Positions 25,373 to 35,436 of a stretch of 64,000 nt of DNA are shown piece after piece. Positions within the stretch are counted from its first letter, which is position 1. Each line of letters begins with the position of its first letter. A program made the translations under genes and the position numbers. The stretch covers positions 12,342,852 through 12,406,851 of the forward strand of contig OX421507.1 of assembly GCA_949126835.1 (NCBI GenBank), read 5' to 3'. The notes beneath the pieces were generated by a model. It was not told where the DNA came from. It saw only the letters and a program-made list of their open reading frames with translations, and searched no databases. This DNA comes from Anisus vortex (lineage: Eukaryota > Mollusca > Gastropoda > Planorbidae).

Positions 25373-26800
25373 TGGAAAAGTCAAATAGAAAACTCACAGA
25401 AAAAGGGAATCCAAAGACTAGCTTTGATGAAAAAACTTGCTGGCTCAGACTGGGGTGCAAATCACTCTATCTTGAAAAAAACATATACCAGTTATATAAG
25501 GCCTACCCTAGAATATGGAGCCACAGTGTGGGGTACGGCAGCCCAATCAAACCTCCGAAAAATAGACAAAGTTCAAAACCTAGGACTTCGAATCATAACA
25601 GGAGCAATGAAAACTACCCCGATCAGAGCAATGGAGGATGCAACTAACCTAAGCTCTATGGAAACTAGACGAGAAACCAAAATCCTTACTCACTTCACCA
25701 AGTTAGAAGCATCAGGTCATCACCCTCTAAAACCCAAGCTACTCAAAACCGCCTCAACAAAAAGACTTCAAAGATCCAATTTTATACAAGAAGCCAAACA
25801 TCTAAAAAGTAAATATAAAATAGAAAACATTGCAATTGAACCTACCCAACCCCACAGCCATTTCCCCCCTTGGGACCCAAGCCCTACTCTAAAAATCAGA
25901 GACGAACTAAGCAACATAGGAAAAAAATCTGACTACACGCCCGAAATACTAAAAGAAGCAGTAAACAACATCATTAGAGAACAATACCCTCAAAATGCAT
26001 GGACCAGAGTCTATACTGACGGGTCAACTGGAAAAGATTTGAAAAATGGAGGAGCCGGCATTTTCATAGTGTGGCCAAATGGAGAACTCCTAGAAAAAGC
26101 CACTGTCACAGGTAGCCTCTCAGATAGCACTAGAGCAGAAAGAAAAGCAATTGAGCTTGCTGCAAATATACTAACAAGCCACACTCAATCCCCCAACAGC
26201 CGGATTGTCATCTTCTCTGACGCCAAAACAGTACTCCAGTCTCTAAAAAACCAAAATGCCCCGATCAACCAGTCACTCAGTACAGAACTTTTAAAACTGA
26301 GCAAAATAACTAAAGAACTGGTTCTCCAATGGATCCCTGGGCATATACAAAATGAAGGAAATGACACTGCCGACACCTTAGCTAAAGCTGGAGGCAGACA
26401 AAACCAGACAGACCCATCTCTACACCCCGAAGAAATAAAGGCAATACTCAAAAGGAATGAATCCGAAAGATGGTCTGAGCTGCAACAAAACAACCCAAAG
26501 ATTGATGCTTACTACAAACTCTCCCGCCAATTTCAAAACATCATCTTCAGACTAAGGACTGGTCACAACAGGCTAAAGCAACATATGTTCCGCAAACTAC
26601 GAATCGGAGCAAGCGAAATGTGCCCCTGCGAAACAGCTCCCGAAAATGCGGAGCATGTCCTTCAGACCTGCCCTCTGTATCTTTCTACCCGGTCAGCCTT
26701 TTGGCCCCTGGGGGCTACCCTCAACGACAAACTGTTCGGTGGACTAGAGCAACTGACAGCCACGGCGCAGTTCATTACAGCTATCGGACTTGTTGTCTGA
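25373..26800 (+). CDS. LINE ORF2 C-terminal fragment: RT thumb + RNase H
   Basis: 475 codons remain open from the truncation point (TGG at 25373) to TGA at 26798-26800, with no native start. Residues 1-75 are the end of a reverse transcriptase ('YIRPTLEYGATVWG' near residue 41). Residues about 208-340 form a type I RNase H domain with 'YTDGST' (Asp216), 'AERKAIELA' (Glu256), 'IFSDAKTVL' (Asp283) and 'WIPGH...ADTLA' (Asp334), so the four acidic catalytic positions are all present. The C-terminus carries the CPC...H...C motif 'CPCETAPENAEHVLQTC' seen in RNase H-bearing LINEs. In an intact element this protein would copy LINE RNA into DNA and degrade the RNA strand. Here endonuclease and RT palm are missing, so it cannot be autonomous, and expression is doubtful without a start codon. 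The I-like clade is an inference from the RNase H and CCHC tail. Confidence 0.93.
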   Translation, partial: WKSQIENSQKKGIQRLALMKKLAGSDWGANHSILKKTYTSYIRPTLEYGATVWGTAAQSNLRKIDKVQNLGLRIITGAMKTTPIRAMEDATNLSSMETRRETKILTHFTKLEASGHHPLKPKLLKTASTKRLQRSNFIQEAKHLKSKYKIENIAIEPTQPHSHFPPWDPSPTLKIRDELSNIGKKSDYTPEILKEAVNNIIREQYPQNAWTRVYTDGSTGKDLKNGGAGIFIVWPNGELLEKATVTGSLSDSTRAERKAIELAANILTSHTQSPNSRIVIFSDAKTVLQSLKNQNAPINQSLSTELLKLSKITKELVLQWIPGHIQNEGNDTADTLAKAGGRQNQTDPSLHPEEIKAILKRNESERWSELQQNNPKIDAYYKLSRQFQNIIFRLRTGHNRLKQHMFRKLRIGASEMCPCETAPENAEHVLQTCPLYLSTRSAFWPLGATLNDKLFGGLEQLTATAQFITAIGLVV

Positions 26801-26847
26801 ATCCTCCCAAATCATAACATTTGAGAACGAAGAAGAAGAAGAAGAAA
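25373..26847 (+). mobile_element. 5'-truncated RNase H-bearing LINE with 12-bp TSD
   Basis: The element runs from the first codon of the truncated ORF to a 3' tail of (GAA)n repeats (about 26828-26847). It is flanked by perfect 12-bp duplications 'gttgtaaataac' at 25361-25372 and 26848-26859. Target-primed insertion with 5' truncation, a simple-repeat tail and an intact duplication is exactly what a non-LTR retrotransposon leaves. The open ORF and exact duplication suggest a fairly young insertion. Confidence 0.95.
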
Positions 26848-26972
26848 GTTGTAAATAACAATATATAAAAAAATTATGTGGTTGTAAAAATGTAAAATAT
26901 ACTAGGTGATAGTAAAATTTGTAATCATTTTATAATCAGGAAATATAATCCACGAATAGAGAATCTCTTTCA

Positions 26973-27140
26973 ATGGACCCAATGCCACCGCCACCACTGA
27001 GTGAAGCTTTGACTTGTGAGAACCAACAATTGCGAAGCCATAATTTATGTCTGTAGATCTTCAGATCTTATGTGGATCACAGTTCCAAAGAGGACAAGAT
27101 GATACAGACAAATCTCATATTCAGAATGAATCAGAAGCAA
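26973..27140 (+). other. Exon-like remnant inside TTAA transposon
   Basis: An ATG at 26973 opens a 27-codon Pro-rich frame (starting MDPMPPPPLSEAL) that stops at about 27056. An overlapping frame stays open to a donor-like 'caagggtaagc' near 27140. A second open patch around 27350-27510 contains 'KSVEVQTCEP' and an acidic 'EYEEDESD' stretch in shifted frames. These may be worn transposase exons. I do not recognise the family, and the frames conflict, so none is called as a gene. Confidence 0.3.
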
Positions 27141-29739
27141 GGGTAAGCATTCAAAAATACATTAATGATAATTTATATATATATAATATATTTAATATTT
27201 TGACTAAACCTTATATATATATAGCTATATAACGACTATAATATATAAATACTTTTTTTTGTATTTCACTTTTACTCATGCCATTTACTTTGTAGGCCTA
27301 CATATATTACATTACAACCTATCTAACAATACTTTTTAAGGAGTACAAACTGGGATTAAAACATGCAAGTCTGTAGAAGTTCAGACCTGTGAGCCATAGC
27401 CGAGGCAAGTCTTCAGTGACCTACACCAATAACTAAGTTCCAGATAAAGGTGAATATGAAGAAGATGAATCTGATATTAGCGAAATGTATCTTATAAGAT
27501 AGACATTTTAAATTAGTTTACTAATTAGTCTTATTAAATATCTGCAATATTTGTCATATTTAATTAATATTGCTAAACTTTGCTTTAATTTTAATCCTTT
27601 TAAGAACAAATATTTCATACACTGGTATTAGAAGTCTTGAAACATTTTGTTCAACATTGATATAATAATTCCTTTAAATAACTTTTTTTATCAGTGAAAA
27701 CTAGGGCTGTGGAGTCGAAGAGTCGGAGGAAATTTAAAGTACCTGGAGTCGGAGTTGGAAGTACAAAAAGTTGAAATTTGTCTTGGGGGAGCTACCATCT
27801 CCTACCAAGGGCGTCCCCAGGTGGCGAATAAGGAAATGGTCTTTATATATAGAGGTCAGTTGTGAATACTGAATAAGCTGCCGTGGACCAACTGGTTTGC
27901 TGCCATGGAGGGTAGGTGGGGTATCCTGTGTTAAGAATACTCTTTTAAAAGTGCCTAATGCTCATAAATCCAAGGAAATGACTGCAAAAAAGTGAACAGA
28001 GGATGATCGACTGTTTTCCAAATGCACTACCTATTAATTATCAATCATGTTATTTTGTTTATACTGTGTTTAAAAATGTATATAATACATGGGCATATTT
28101 GTTTAAATTAGCAACTATATTGAAAGCAATAAAGACATTTCATTCAAATTTAATCCTTTTATTTTATAACTGTTCAAAGAAATATAGGCCTACTAATACT
28201 TTAGAACTAAGCCTGTACAGCTTATTCTTTGTCAATATCGGCCCATTTGAAACCAGTTAGTCTGCCTTCTGGATAGGCCAACATTATTTTGTTTAAAGCA
28301 CAAGCAGGCAGCGGTGTGTGAATTTCATGACCAAGTATGCCAAAACACCAATAAACTGAGTTCCTGTAACTGTAAGCTGTGTATCACATTGTCCTGAAAA
28401 AAAAAAGAATAATTACTGTTTAGGTTTTAGTCAATACTTTTCATAATTCAGCTGTTTTTTTAACATATCACTATTTGATGTATTTTTATATAAATCACAT
28501 ATATAGGCCTACAACTATATTTTTTAAAACCCTTCTTCGGTATATGAAATATTTTTATAGTATAGAGCAATTGATTCAATTAAACTTGAAATGCAAAAAG
28601 TGTTTTTTTGTTTTGTTTCAAGCTTGAGCTTATATAGCCTAACTATAAATTGGGCTAATTTTCATTATTTTATCTAAAAACTGTTGCCAATGTAATCTTT
28701 TAATAATCAAGATCAAATACAATTAATCCTAAGTAGCTTTAAACATTGAACAGATAGGTAATAATCACTGGTGGTAAAGATAAGAGGATTGATCACACCC
28801 TAAGAAGAGGACCAGGAAACAGCTAGCCCCTATTATGCCTGTTACGGCCGGTATTCCTATGTCAATAGTCTACCTTTACCGATAAGATATGTAGCTTTTT
28901 TTACAAGTATAATTATTAGTCCGTCACAATTCATAATAACTAGGCTACTTAGTAGCGTATTTATTCTAAACTAAATCGCACAAGTAGGCCTAAGCCTCCT
29001 ATAGTCTATAGCCTATAGTATACCGGGTAGTCATACAGTCACAGTAATTAGGCCCTAATATAGTAGGCAATAGCTAGCATATATACTATTCATATAGCTT
29101 AAAATACTTAAAGTTCCGGTAGTAAAAGTGAATTTAAAAGTCGTTTTATGTAGACTAGTGTGAAGATTACCTACATAGGCCTATCTTTAACGTAAGTCAG
29201 AAACAAAAAAATTGATAAAGTCAAACCCTAAGGCTATGATGCTAAGGCTAAGCCTACTAAAGTGTCGAGAAACTGCATAGTCATAGTCTATGGCATACAC
29301 TATAGACCTAACCTAGTAGGACTGTAGGAGGCTAATCAAGTAGGCCAACTTACCATTTGATATTTCCGATGCGTGATCCATTTTTCTCGATTGATTGATA
29401 TATGCTGAATTCAGCGTTAAAATTCCTTTCGTCCTCGTTGTCTGATAGATTTTATTTTATTGTTCAAACATGTAATACGTGTATGGTTCTACGTCGCGTG
29501 AAGCCATGTCGATTATAGCATAGTCGATTGATTGTAAACAAAAATCTTGGAAACTTGTGACGTCACTACCTGTTCGTGAGTTTCCGGCCCGTGGTCGACA
29601 GTTTCCGTAATTGGCAATGTAATTTAATTAAATTAACACATTTATCGTCCACTCTCAAAAGAAAGACTTGTATATTTGAAAATGATATTTCAAAGGCTTT
29701 AATATGAAATTAAGTTACTATTAAGGCAGGACTTACCCT

Positions 29740-29990
29740 TTAATGATATATGTATAGTTGGGGAATATTAGATATTTAGCAGCACTTGCGTTTACATCAT
29801 ATTTCATCAAAAAAACGAATCGATTCATATAGCTGTAGTGTTCAAATTATATCAGATACGTTTGTACCGCCCACTTCTCCTTCACCGCCCCCCAATCGCC
29901 CCCGGGAATGTCAGCGCCCCCTTAAAGCTTCTCACCCCCCCCCCCCCCCCCGGAGCGATAACGCCCCCGTTGAGAACCTAAGGCCTAGAG
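29740..29990. mobile_element. hAT-like non-autonomous element, right part (split)
   Basis: It continues the repeat broken at 24191: 'cacttgcgtttacatcat', 'atttcatcaaaaa', repeated 'accgcccac' and 'atcgcccccgggaatg' blocks, and a terminal 'gttgagaacctaaggc' like the ends at 47223-47938. A poly(C) run lies at 29935-29950. Comparison with the uninterrupted copy at 47223 shows continuous homology across the join once the TTAA element and one TTAA are removed. Confidence 0.85.
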
Positions 29991-31302
29991 TTTACGAGCC
30001 CATTCAACCATCACCAGGCAAAACAGTTCTCTTGATTTTTGGAGTGTGTTTGAGACGGCTCTTTTACAAGACGTGTGCCCCTGCCATTGGTCTATGTACT
30101 GTTGTGCAAAGTAAGCATTTCCGGAAACGAGGAGCTCGAACGCCTCGGGCATATAATCTGCATGTTAGACTGCGCATCCCCTACGCCGCCTACGCCCTAC
30201 ACCATTAGTCGCAGCAGAGTCCTAATGTGCAGTGCTGTTAACCCGGGAGGCTTGCCTTTTGTGACAAGCCACGCACGGTCTCAATTGCACGCAGTCCTTA
30301 GGTGGGATTTTCGGATCTGTGCTCCGTTACACCGAGTCGCCACTGTGAGGCTGTGTAGGTACAGACTCAGTGTTAAAACAGTTAAATGAGACAATACGTA
30401 CCGGCTGTGTGCATCAAGTAGAACTAAATGCATTGTTTAACGGCCCATATCGACACAACTGCGTTAAATACGAAGTGCATTTTGTCACCTTATTGAAGGA
30501 AGACTTGTCTGAACACTTAGCACTTAGTTGGAGTTTAGGAATGAAGCGAAGTGAAACAATACGTTTCCCAAGTCTTTAACGGAATAAATTTTTGAAGGAA
30601 TCATATAACAGCCCACTTTGTTAACTATCGAGATAATTAGTTTACCGTATACATCTAGTTATAGAGGTGTATAGAGGTAAACTTTTTGAACTCCAGATAG
30701 AGAACTCACTGTCTCTATTGTTAACAAAGAACTAATATACATGTCGCTACAACATCCAGGAAAACAAGTAGTGCGTTTACAATAAATTTAATTTTAATGC
30801 CATAGAACAAAGTTCAAATAGTGACACCATTTTCGCACTGAGCTATGTTAAAAATTCAGACCCGGCTATTTAGACGAAACATTCTAAATGTTTCAAATTT
30901 TGACCATTACGAAAAATTACGAATTAGATTGGGGTAAATTGAAATTTTTCTTGCTAGTAATATAGTCAGATATTTATTTTTTAATACATGTTATAAAATG
31001 TCGCAAAGTTTTAAAATTCCATCCACAGGATTTTAATGTACATGAATATCTACTTTTACGCAGTTTTATTTTATTTTTTTAAAACTTAGATCGGAAAATA
31101 AAATGCATTTCTTACACTAAAGTTGTATTATGTGACATAAGCGGCGAAAATATTAACTCTAAATGTCCATAATATAATATGCCAAATTAAAGCCACAACT
31201 AGACCTAGAAGGTCAGAGCAAACACTATAATGAGCTGAACCGCCTGCTCTATTTTGTTTTTTCCGGGTGCACACTGTCTTTAATGACTCCTTAACTTCCC
31301 TA
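29991..31302. other. Unassigned, locally GC-rich then AT-rich DNA
   Basis: 29991-30560 has higher GC and open plus-strand frames of 70-140 codons, but no recognisable domain, no consistent splice pattern and mutually conflicting frames. 30600-31302 is AT-rich without features. I cannot assign a gene. Confidence 0.45.
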
Positions 31303-31560
31303 AAGGCCTTTCTTAACCGGGTCAAACCCTAGGTTCGCAAACCAGATCGTCTATCCTACCCGAACCGTTCTCCGTATTAACCTGCCGGTCTTGGGTTGGC
31401 GATCTCGGGTTGGAATGGATCGCGAACCAAGGTTGGAGGTTTGCACGTCGTGTTGAGCAAACCTAGGCCGAACATGGCACTTTTTTGAGCGGAAAGGTGC
31501 AGGAAGGTGCAGAAAGACGCGAATGCATAGTTGCGGTAATCAACATGGCGGAACTGTACT
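31303..31560. repeat. Dispersed repeat arm, Harbinger-associated (copy 1)
   Basis: The segment starting 'aaaggcctttcttaaccggg' has repeated 'ggcgatctcgggttgg' and 'gttcgcaaaccagatcg' motifs. It reappears in the same orientation at 37012-37200 with very high identity over about 190 bp. GATCTCGGGTT-type subterminal repeats suggest a transposon end. Its link to the neighbouring Harbinger gene is positional. Confidence 0.7.
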
Positions 31561-31585
31561 TAAACGATAATGAGACCATATTTGT

Positions 31586-31832
31586 TTACGTTTCCAGAGA
31601 AGTACGTCAAATGTAGGATCAGCCTTGTTAAGATTGCAAAGCCCGATCTGCGACCTCATAGAAAGGTTAAGCCTGTTCTTAACCGGGACGAACCTGAGAT
31701 CGGCGATCTAGTTTGTAAACCATAGTCACGTGTACGAATACAAACCCCGAACCTTTCTGCGAGATCGCAGATCGGGGTTTGCTATCTTAACAAGCCCGAT
31801 CCTACATTTGACGTACTTCTCTGTAAACAAAT
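31586..31832. repeat. Imperfect inverted repeat upstream of HARBI1-like gene
   Basis: The left arm (31586-31668, starting 'tttgtttacgtttccagaga') and the right arm (about 31752-31832, ending 'ttctctgtaaacaaatatgg') are inverse copies with a handful of mismatches. About 80 bp lies between them. The right arm ends exactly at the ATG of the transposase ORF. It could fold into a long hairpin or mark the abutting ends of two elements. Confidence 0.8.
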
Positions 31833-33783
31833 ATGGCGATGTCTTCCACGAAGCGACAGAAAATGATAAAACTTGAAGCTATCCTTATTCTCAGCGAAGA
31901 ATTAGAACATGAAGCAACAAGGCGCAAACGCAAGACAACTTTACCATATGTTATACAGCGACAGCAACTTGGTGCATTTCACGCACTCGTGCAAGAATTG
32001 GCTGAACAGGTATCGTGCAGGCTGATTGATACGGATAGCGATACTAGTATATAGGCTACCATTTCAGCAATAACTTTACAAATTAAATATATTAGTGGTA
32101 CATTACTAAATAGACTAATTACTGCATGCATGTATACATGTAATATTATATTATTACTAATTCTTTTCATTTTTTACCCAAAATCCTATATATAATTTAC
32201 TTTTAATAAATATTTATAACATAACATACAGCTAAAATGAATCATCTGAAAATTATACATGTGTGTTATTGTGATGTGTACCTGTTATAAACTATATATG
32301 TATTTGTATCTGTCACAACATGTATATGTTATTATGACATGTGATGTTTCTTTTCGTGATAGGATCCAAAACATCTTCACATATTTCTTCGTATGAGTGG
32401 TGAGACCTTTGATAATTTGCTGCACTTAGTTGGGCCTTCCTTGTGTAAACAAAATACTAATTATAACCAGCACGCTTAGGACTTGAAACGTTTGTTTACA
32501 AAAAAAAGGCAACAATTGAAATACATTAATTTTGAACAAAGTTTGGTTTTATTAGTTTAATCATTTGTGAGATTGTTTCAATATAATCTCATGCAGACAA
32601 TACACAGATTTTTCAATCGGCCATTTCTTCCATTAATGCCGAATGGGGGAAAAGTCAATTTTATGTTTTAACTGAAACACACTTTTATTGTTTTTTAGCA
32701 CGTTTTGGTGTTTCATCAAGGTTTGATGTCTCTGGTCCACTCTCTACGAAATTCAGTGGACTTGGACTGAGTTTTATTGGTGTGGTAGGCCTACTGCTCT
32801 GGCAGATTTCAGTTGATTTTAAATGATTCTGAATTTGTAGTAGCAGTTTGTTCGAATCCGACTGTGAATCTTCTTCCTGAAACAGGCAAAAATGGGATAT
32901 ATAATTTAAGCACTATGTATTATGTATGACTAAGGCACTTATTGTCATATGTTTTTCTATGTTGCAGGTACCATGCACACAGACGCAGTGGCAGGATATT
33001 CAGGGAAAGTTTATGACTAAATGGCAATTTCCTCAATGTATTGGGGCAATGGATGGCAAGCATGTAAGAATAACATGTCCAAGGAATGCAGGATCACAGT
33101 ATTTTAACTATTTGGGCTTTCACAGCTTTGTATTGTTTGCCTTGGTGGATGCAGAGAACAAATTTCTATACTTTGAAGTTGGAGCACCTGGTAGGGTAGG
33201 CGACTCTACTATTTGGAATGCATCAAAACTGAAGCACGAATTGGAAGCAGGTTACCTTCAAACCCCACCACCCATGACCACATATAATTCACCTGTTCCA
33301 ATTCCTAGTCTAATTGTAGCAGATTCTGCTTTTGCCCTGTCTCCCACCCTCATGAAACCATACTCTGAAAGAGGCATTGATCAGGAAATGAGGATATTCA
33401 ACTATCGGCTCAGTCGAGCAAGAAGAATAGTTGAAAATGCCTTTGGAATTCTAGCCTGCAGATTTGGAATTTATCAATCCGCAATAAAAGTAGCACCTGA
33501 ACGAGGCAAGCAGTTTGTGCTTGCTACCATTGCACTGCTCAATTTCCTTCGGATTGCCAAAGATCAGAAGTACTGTGGACCTGCTGCTGTAGACAATGAA
33601 GGACCCAACCATGATGTAATTTTGGGACAGTGGCGGACCCACAACAACGCAAATTTATTTGGTTTACAGCCAGACGTCGGAGGTGCCCACCCACAGCACA
33701 TGACTGGCACGGAAATCAGAGATGCCTTGAAACATTTCTTTAACAGGCAAGGTGCAGCTCCTTGGCAAAATGCAAAAATTTAA
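31833..33783 (+). pseudogene. PIF/Harbinger (HARBI1-like) transposase, middle deleted
   Basis: Exon 1 (31833-32009, 59 codons) ends at CAG|gtatcg. Exon 2 starts at 32363 and resembles the family segment 'DP..F..FLRMS...FD.LL..VGP...KQNTNY', but stops at TAG 32477-32479 where the family continues. The last exon (32968-33783, 272 codons with stop) follows the acceptor 'tatgttgcag'. It carries the whole DDE nuclease core: 'IGAMDGKHV' (Asp29 of this exon), 'IVADSAF' (Asp119) and 'RARRIVENAFGIL' (Glu156). Family members cut and paste DNA with 3-bp target duplications, usually with a partner Myb-like protein. About 45 family residues between exon 2 and the last exon are missing, so the protein is probably inactive unless an unseen exon supplies them. 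Intact DDE residues suggest decay is recent. Confidence 0.85.
32685..32876 (-). CDS. Antisense terminal exon in Harbinger intron (tentative)
   Basis: Minus-strand frame of 63 codons plus TAA, directly after an acceptor-like 'ctgtttcag'. It starts EEDSQSDSNKLL and ends PKRAKKQ, a hydrophilic Ser/Pro-rich tail with a basic end like a nuclear protein. It is in phase 0 with the exon at 34253-34363. It may be the C-terminus of a Harbinger accessory protein lying opposite to, and enclosing, the transposase exon. No homology is recognised, so this is inference from splice signals and openness. Confidence 0.4.
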   Translation of the reverse strand, partial: EEDSQSDSNKLLLQIQNHLKSTEICQSSRPTTPIKLSPSPLNFVESGPETSNLDETPKRAKKQ

Positions 33784-34252
33784 AACATTGACTTATGAAA
33801 TGTATTGTATTTCAAAATTTGGCAGTATATTTTGAAAGGATTGGATGAAAAGTGCTGTGTTATTTAATTGCACCCGATATTGAACATTAACTAATGATTT
33901 CAATAAATTGGAAACACTCTGTTAAAAAATACAAAGTAAATTAAATTGGCATGCTTAATGTTCACTATTTTGTTGAATTAATAATTGATTGCTTTACGTG
34001 ACATATCATTATTTTAACATAATTAATACCTTTATGCCGATATTGTGTTCTTATAATATGTTATAATCCCAAATTTTCATGACACTCTTCTAAAGGTGGC
34101 CTCTGAGGTGACAACTAGGGCAACTGACTCGCACCTCGTACCTGATGGGTGCCGCACATTTATAGATATATTTTGTCACCATCAGCACAAAATACAAATA
34201 AGTTGGGCCTCACCTCTCCTCCCCAAAAAAGCAAAAATCCTGATTCACTTAC

Positions 34253-34363
34253 TTGCTCTACATCCCCAGGGCACTCACTGCTTATGACTGCACCATCTGG
34301 CACATACAAAGTGCCTCCATAAAAGCTGGCAATCAGGTCAAAAAAAGCCCATTTAACTTGACC
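34253..34363 (-). CDS. Antisense internal exon near Harbinger locus (tentative)
   Basis: 37 open codons on the minus strand between a possible acceptor (aactaag) and a good donor GTAAGT (complement of 34247-34252). It contains 'KWAFFDLIASFYGG' and 'LYVPDGAVISSECPGDVEQ'. The phase fits the exon at 32685-32876, which would make the HARBI1-like exon sit inside this gene's intron. Upstream exons were not found. Confidence 0.4.
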
Positions 34364-35232
34364 CTTAGTTTTCCATTGAGAAAATCATATCGAATTACTA
34401 GACCGGAAGTCTAGAGGACTTGGTGCGATCGAAATTACCGATAAGAGGATATTCGAGTCACCAAATAGCAGAAATATTAAAGCAAGCTGTCCATCTTATT
34501 ATATAGTCTTTGGTCAGAACCAAATACCGTAATGTAAAGTTACATTTTTATTTTATTTTGCGTTCTTGTGTGGATTTTTGTTTTTAGTCTTTGTGACCAT
34601 ATATTTGTTGAGATCTCATGAGTGCCATTGTTTACACATGTGCGGTCAACACCTGGTACATTGATTATTTAAAGGGGGGGGGGGGGCGGTTTGCTCAGGT
34701 CGTTGTTGATATCGCGAGTCACATTTGGCACCGTTATCTCAAAACACGGAACGACCGAAAATACTCAACAAGGCCTGCGGAGGAAAAATAACCACACACC
34801 ACTATACCCCACTATACACTACATTTAATAGAAGAACTTAGACACAAACTAGTCACAAAAATAAACATCAACACTAAATCAACATACAACACTAAATCAA
34901 CATACAACATTACTCAACGGCCTTTAACAATCGTAAAAATATGCCTATTATCTTGTAATTACAATTTGTGTATCTTATGTATTTCATCTCACTCGAAACT
35001 TTTCTCAGTTAACATGTTAAATAAAGTTATAACTACACTTTGAGTACTGTGATCATTACTATTAGTAGTAAGCATGTTGTAAAATTGTTATCATCTAATT
35101 ATTACAATCCCTATCCTTACTGTGGAATAAGTTGTTATTTTTTTGCTTTTATTTTTATTTATTTTTTGTTTGTATGTATGTGTGTGTATAGAATGTAATA
35201 AAATGATTTCTGTCGATACCCTAATGATAAAA
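34364..35232. other. Unassigned DNA
   Basis: A poly(G) run at 34674-34686 and a two-copy 'caacactaaatcaacataca' at about 34870-34905. No gene seen. Confidence 0.55.
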
Positions 35233-35241
35233 ATAACCTAA

Positions 35242-35430
35242 GAAAAAATAAACCCTGGTTTACACTTATATGTAGACAAAAACGAAGATTATACCTTAAA
35301 GCAAGAAGAATGAATAATACCCTCAAAACCAAAGGCTCACTTGAAAGATTAAAAACACACAGTAAAAACTACAAGCGTGAAATGAACACCGCTATAAATA
35401 AATATAAAAACAAAATGAGAAATAACATTT
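35242..35430 (+). pseudogene. LINE ORF2 linker fragment
   Basis: A 62-codon frame with 'KNKPWF' followed by a Lys/Arg-rich helical stretch ('KRRLYLKARR', 'YKREMNTAINKYKNKM') has the look of the segment between endonuclease and reverse transcriptase in jockey/CR1-type ORF2 proteins. It ends at TAA, and neither flanking domain is present. This is a small internal LINE relic, family not determined. Confidence 0.55.
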
Positions 35431-35436
35431 AAAAAA

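Larger units (their letters stand above)
24192..29739. mobile_element. TTAA-flanked DNA transposon (hosts a LINE)
   Basis: The 16-bp terminal inverted repeats are exact: 'agggtaagtcctgcct' at 24192-24207 and its complement at 29724-29739. Both sides have TTAA (24188-24191 and 29740-29743). TTAA targeting is known for piggyBac and Kolobok-type elements; which applies here cannot be told from the ends alone. Subterminal TGACGTCA palindromes occur at 24376-24383 and 29558-29565. The interior is AT-rich with many 'taggccta' motifs and no intact transposase. Exon-like remnants are present: a minus-strand ATG with a GTAAGT donor (about 29353-29382), a minus-strand acceptor exon (about 28397) and plus-strand open patches at 26973-27140. 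Without the inner LINE and its duplication it is about 4.06 kb. Confidence 0.88.

Noticed and set aside
29786..30389. Two overlapping plus-strand frames of 104 and 140 codons
   Set aside because: They begin inside the hAT-like repeat and conflict with each other; no family or splice evidence.
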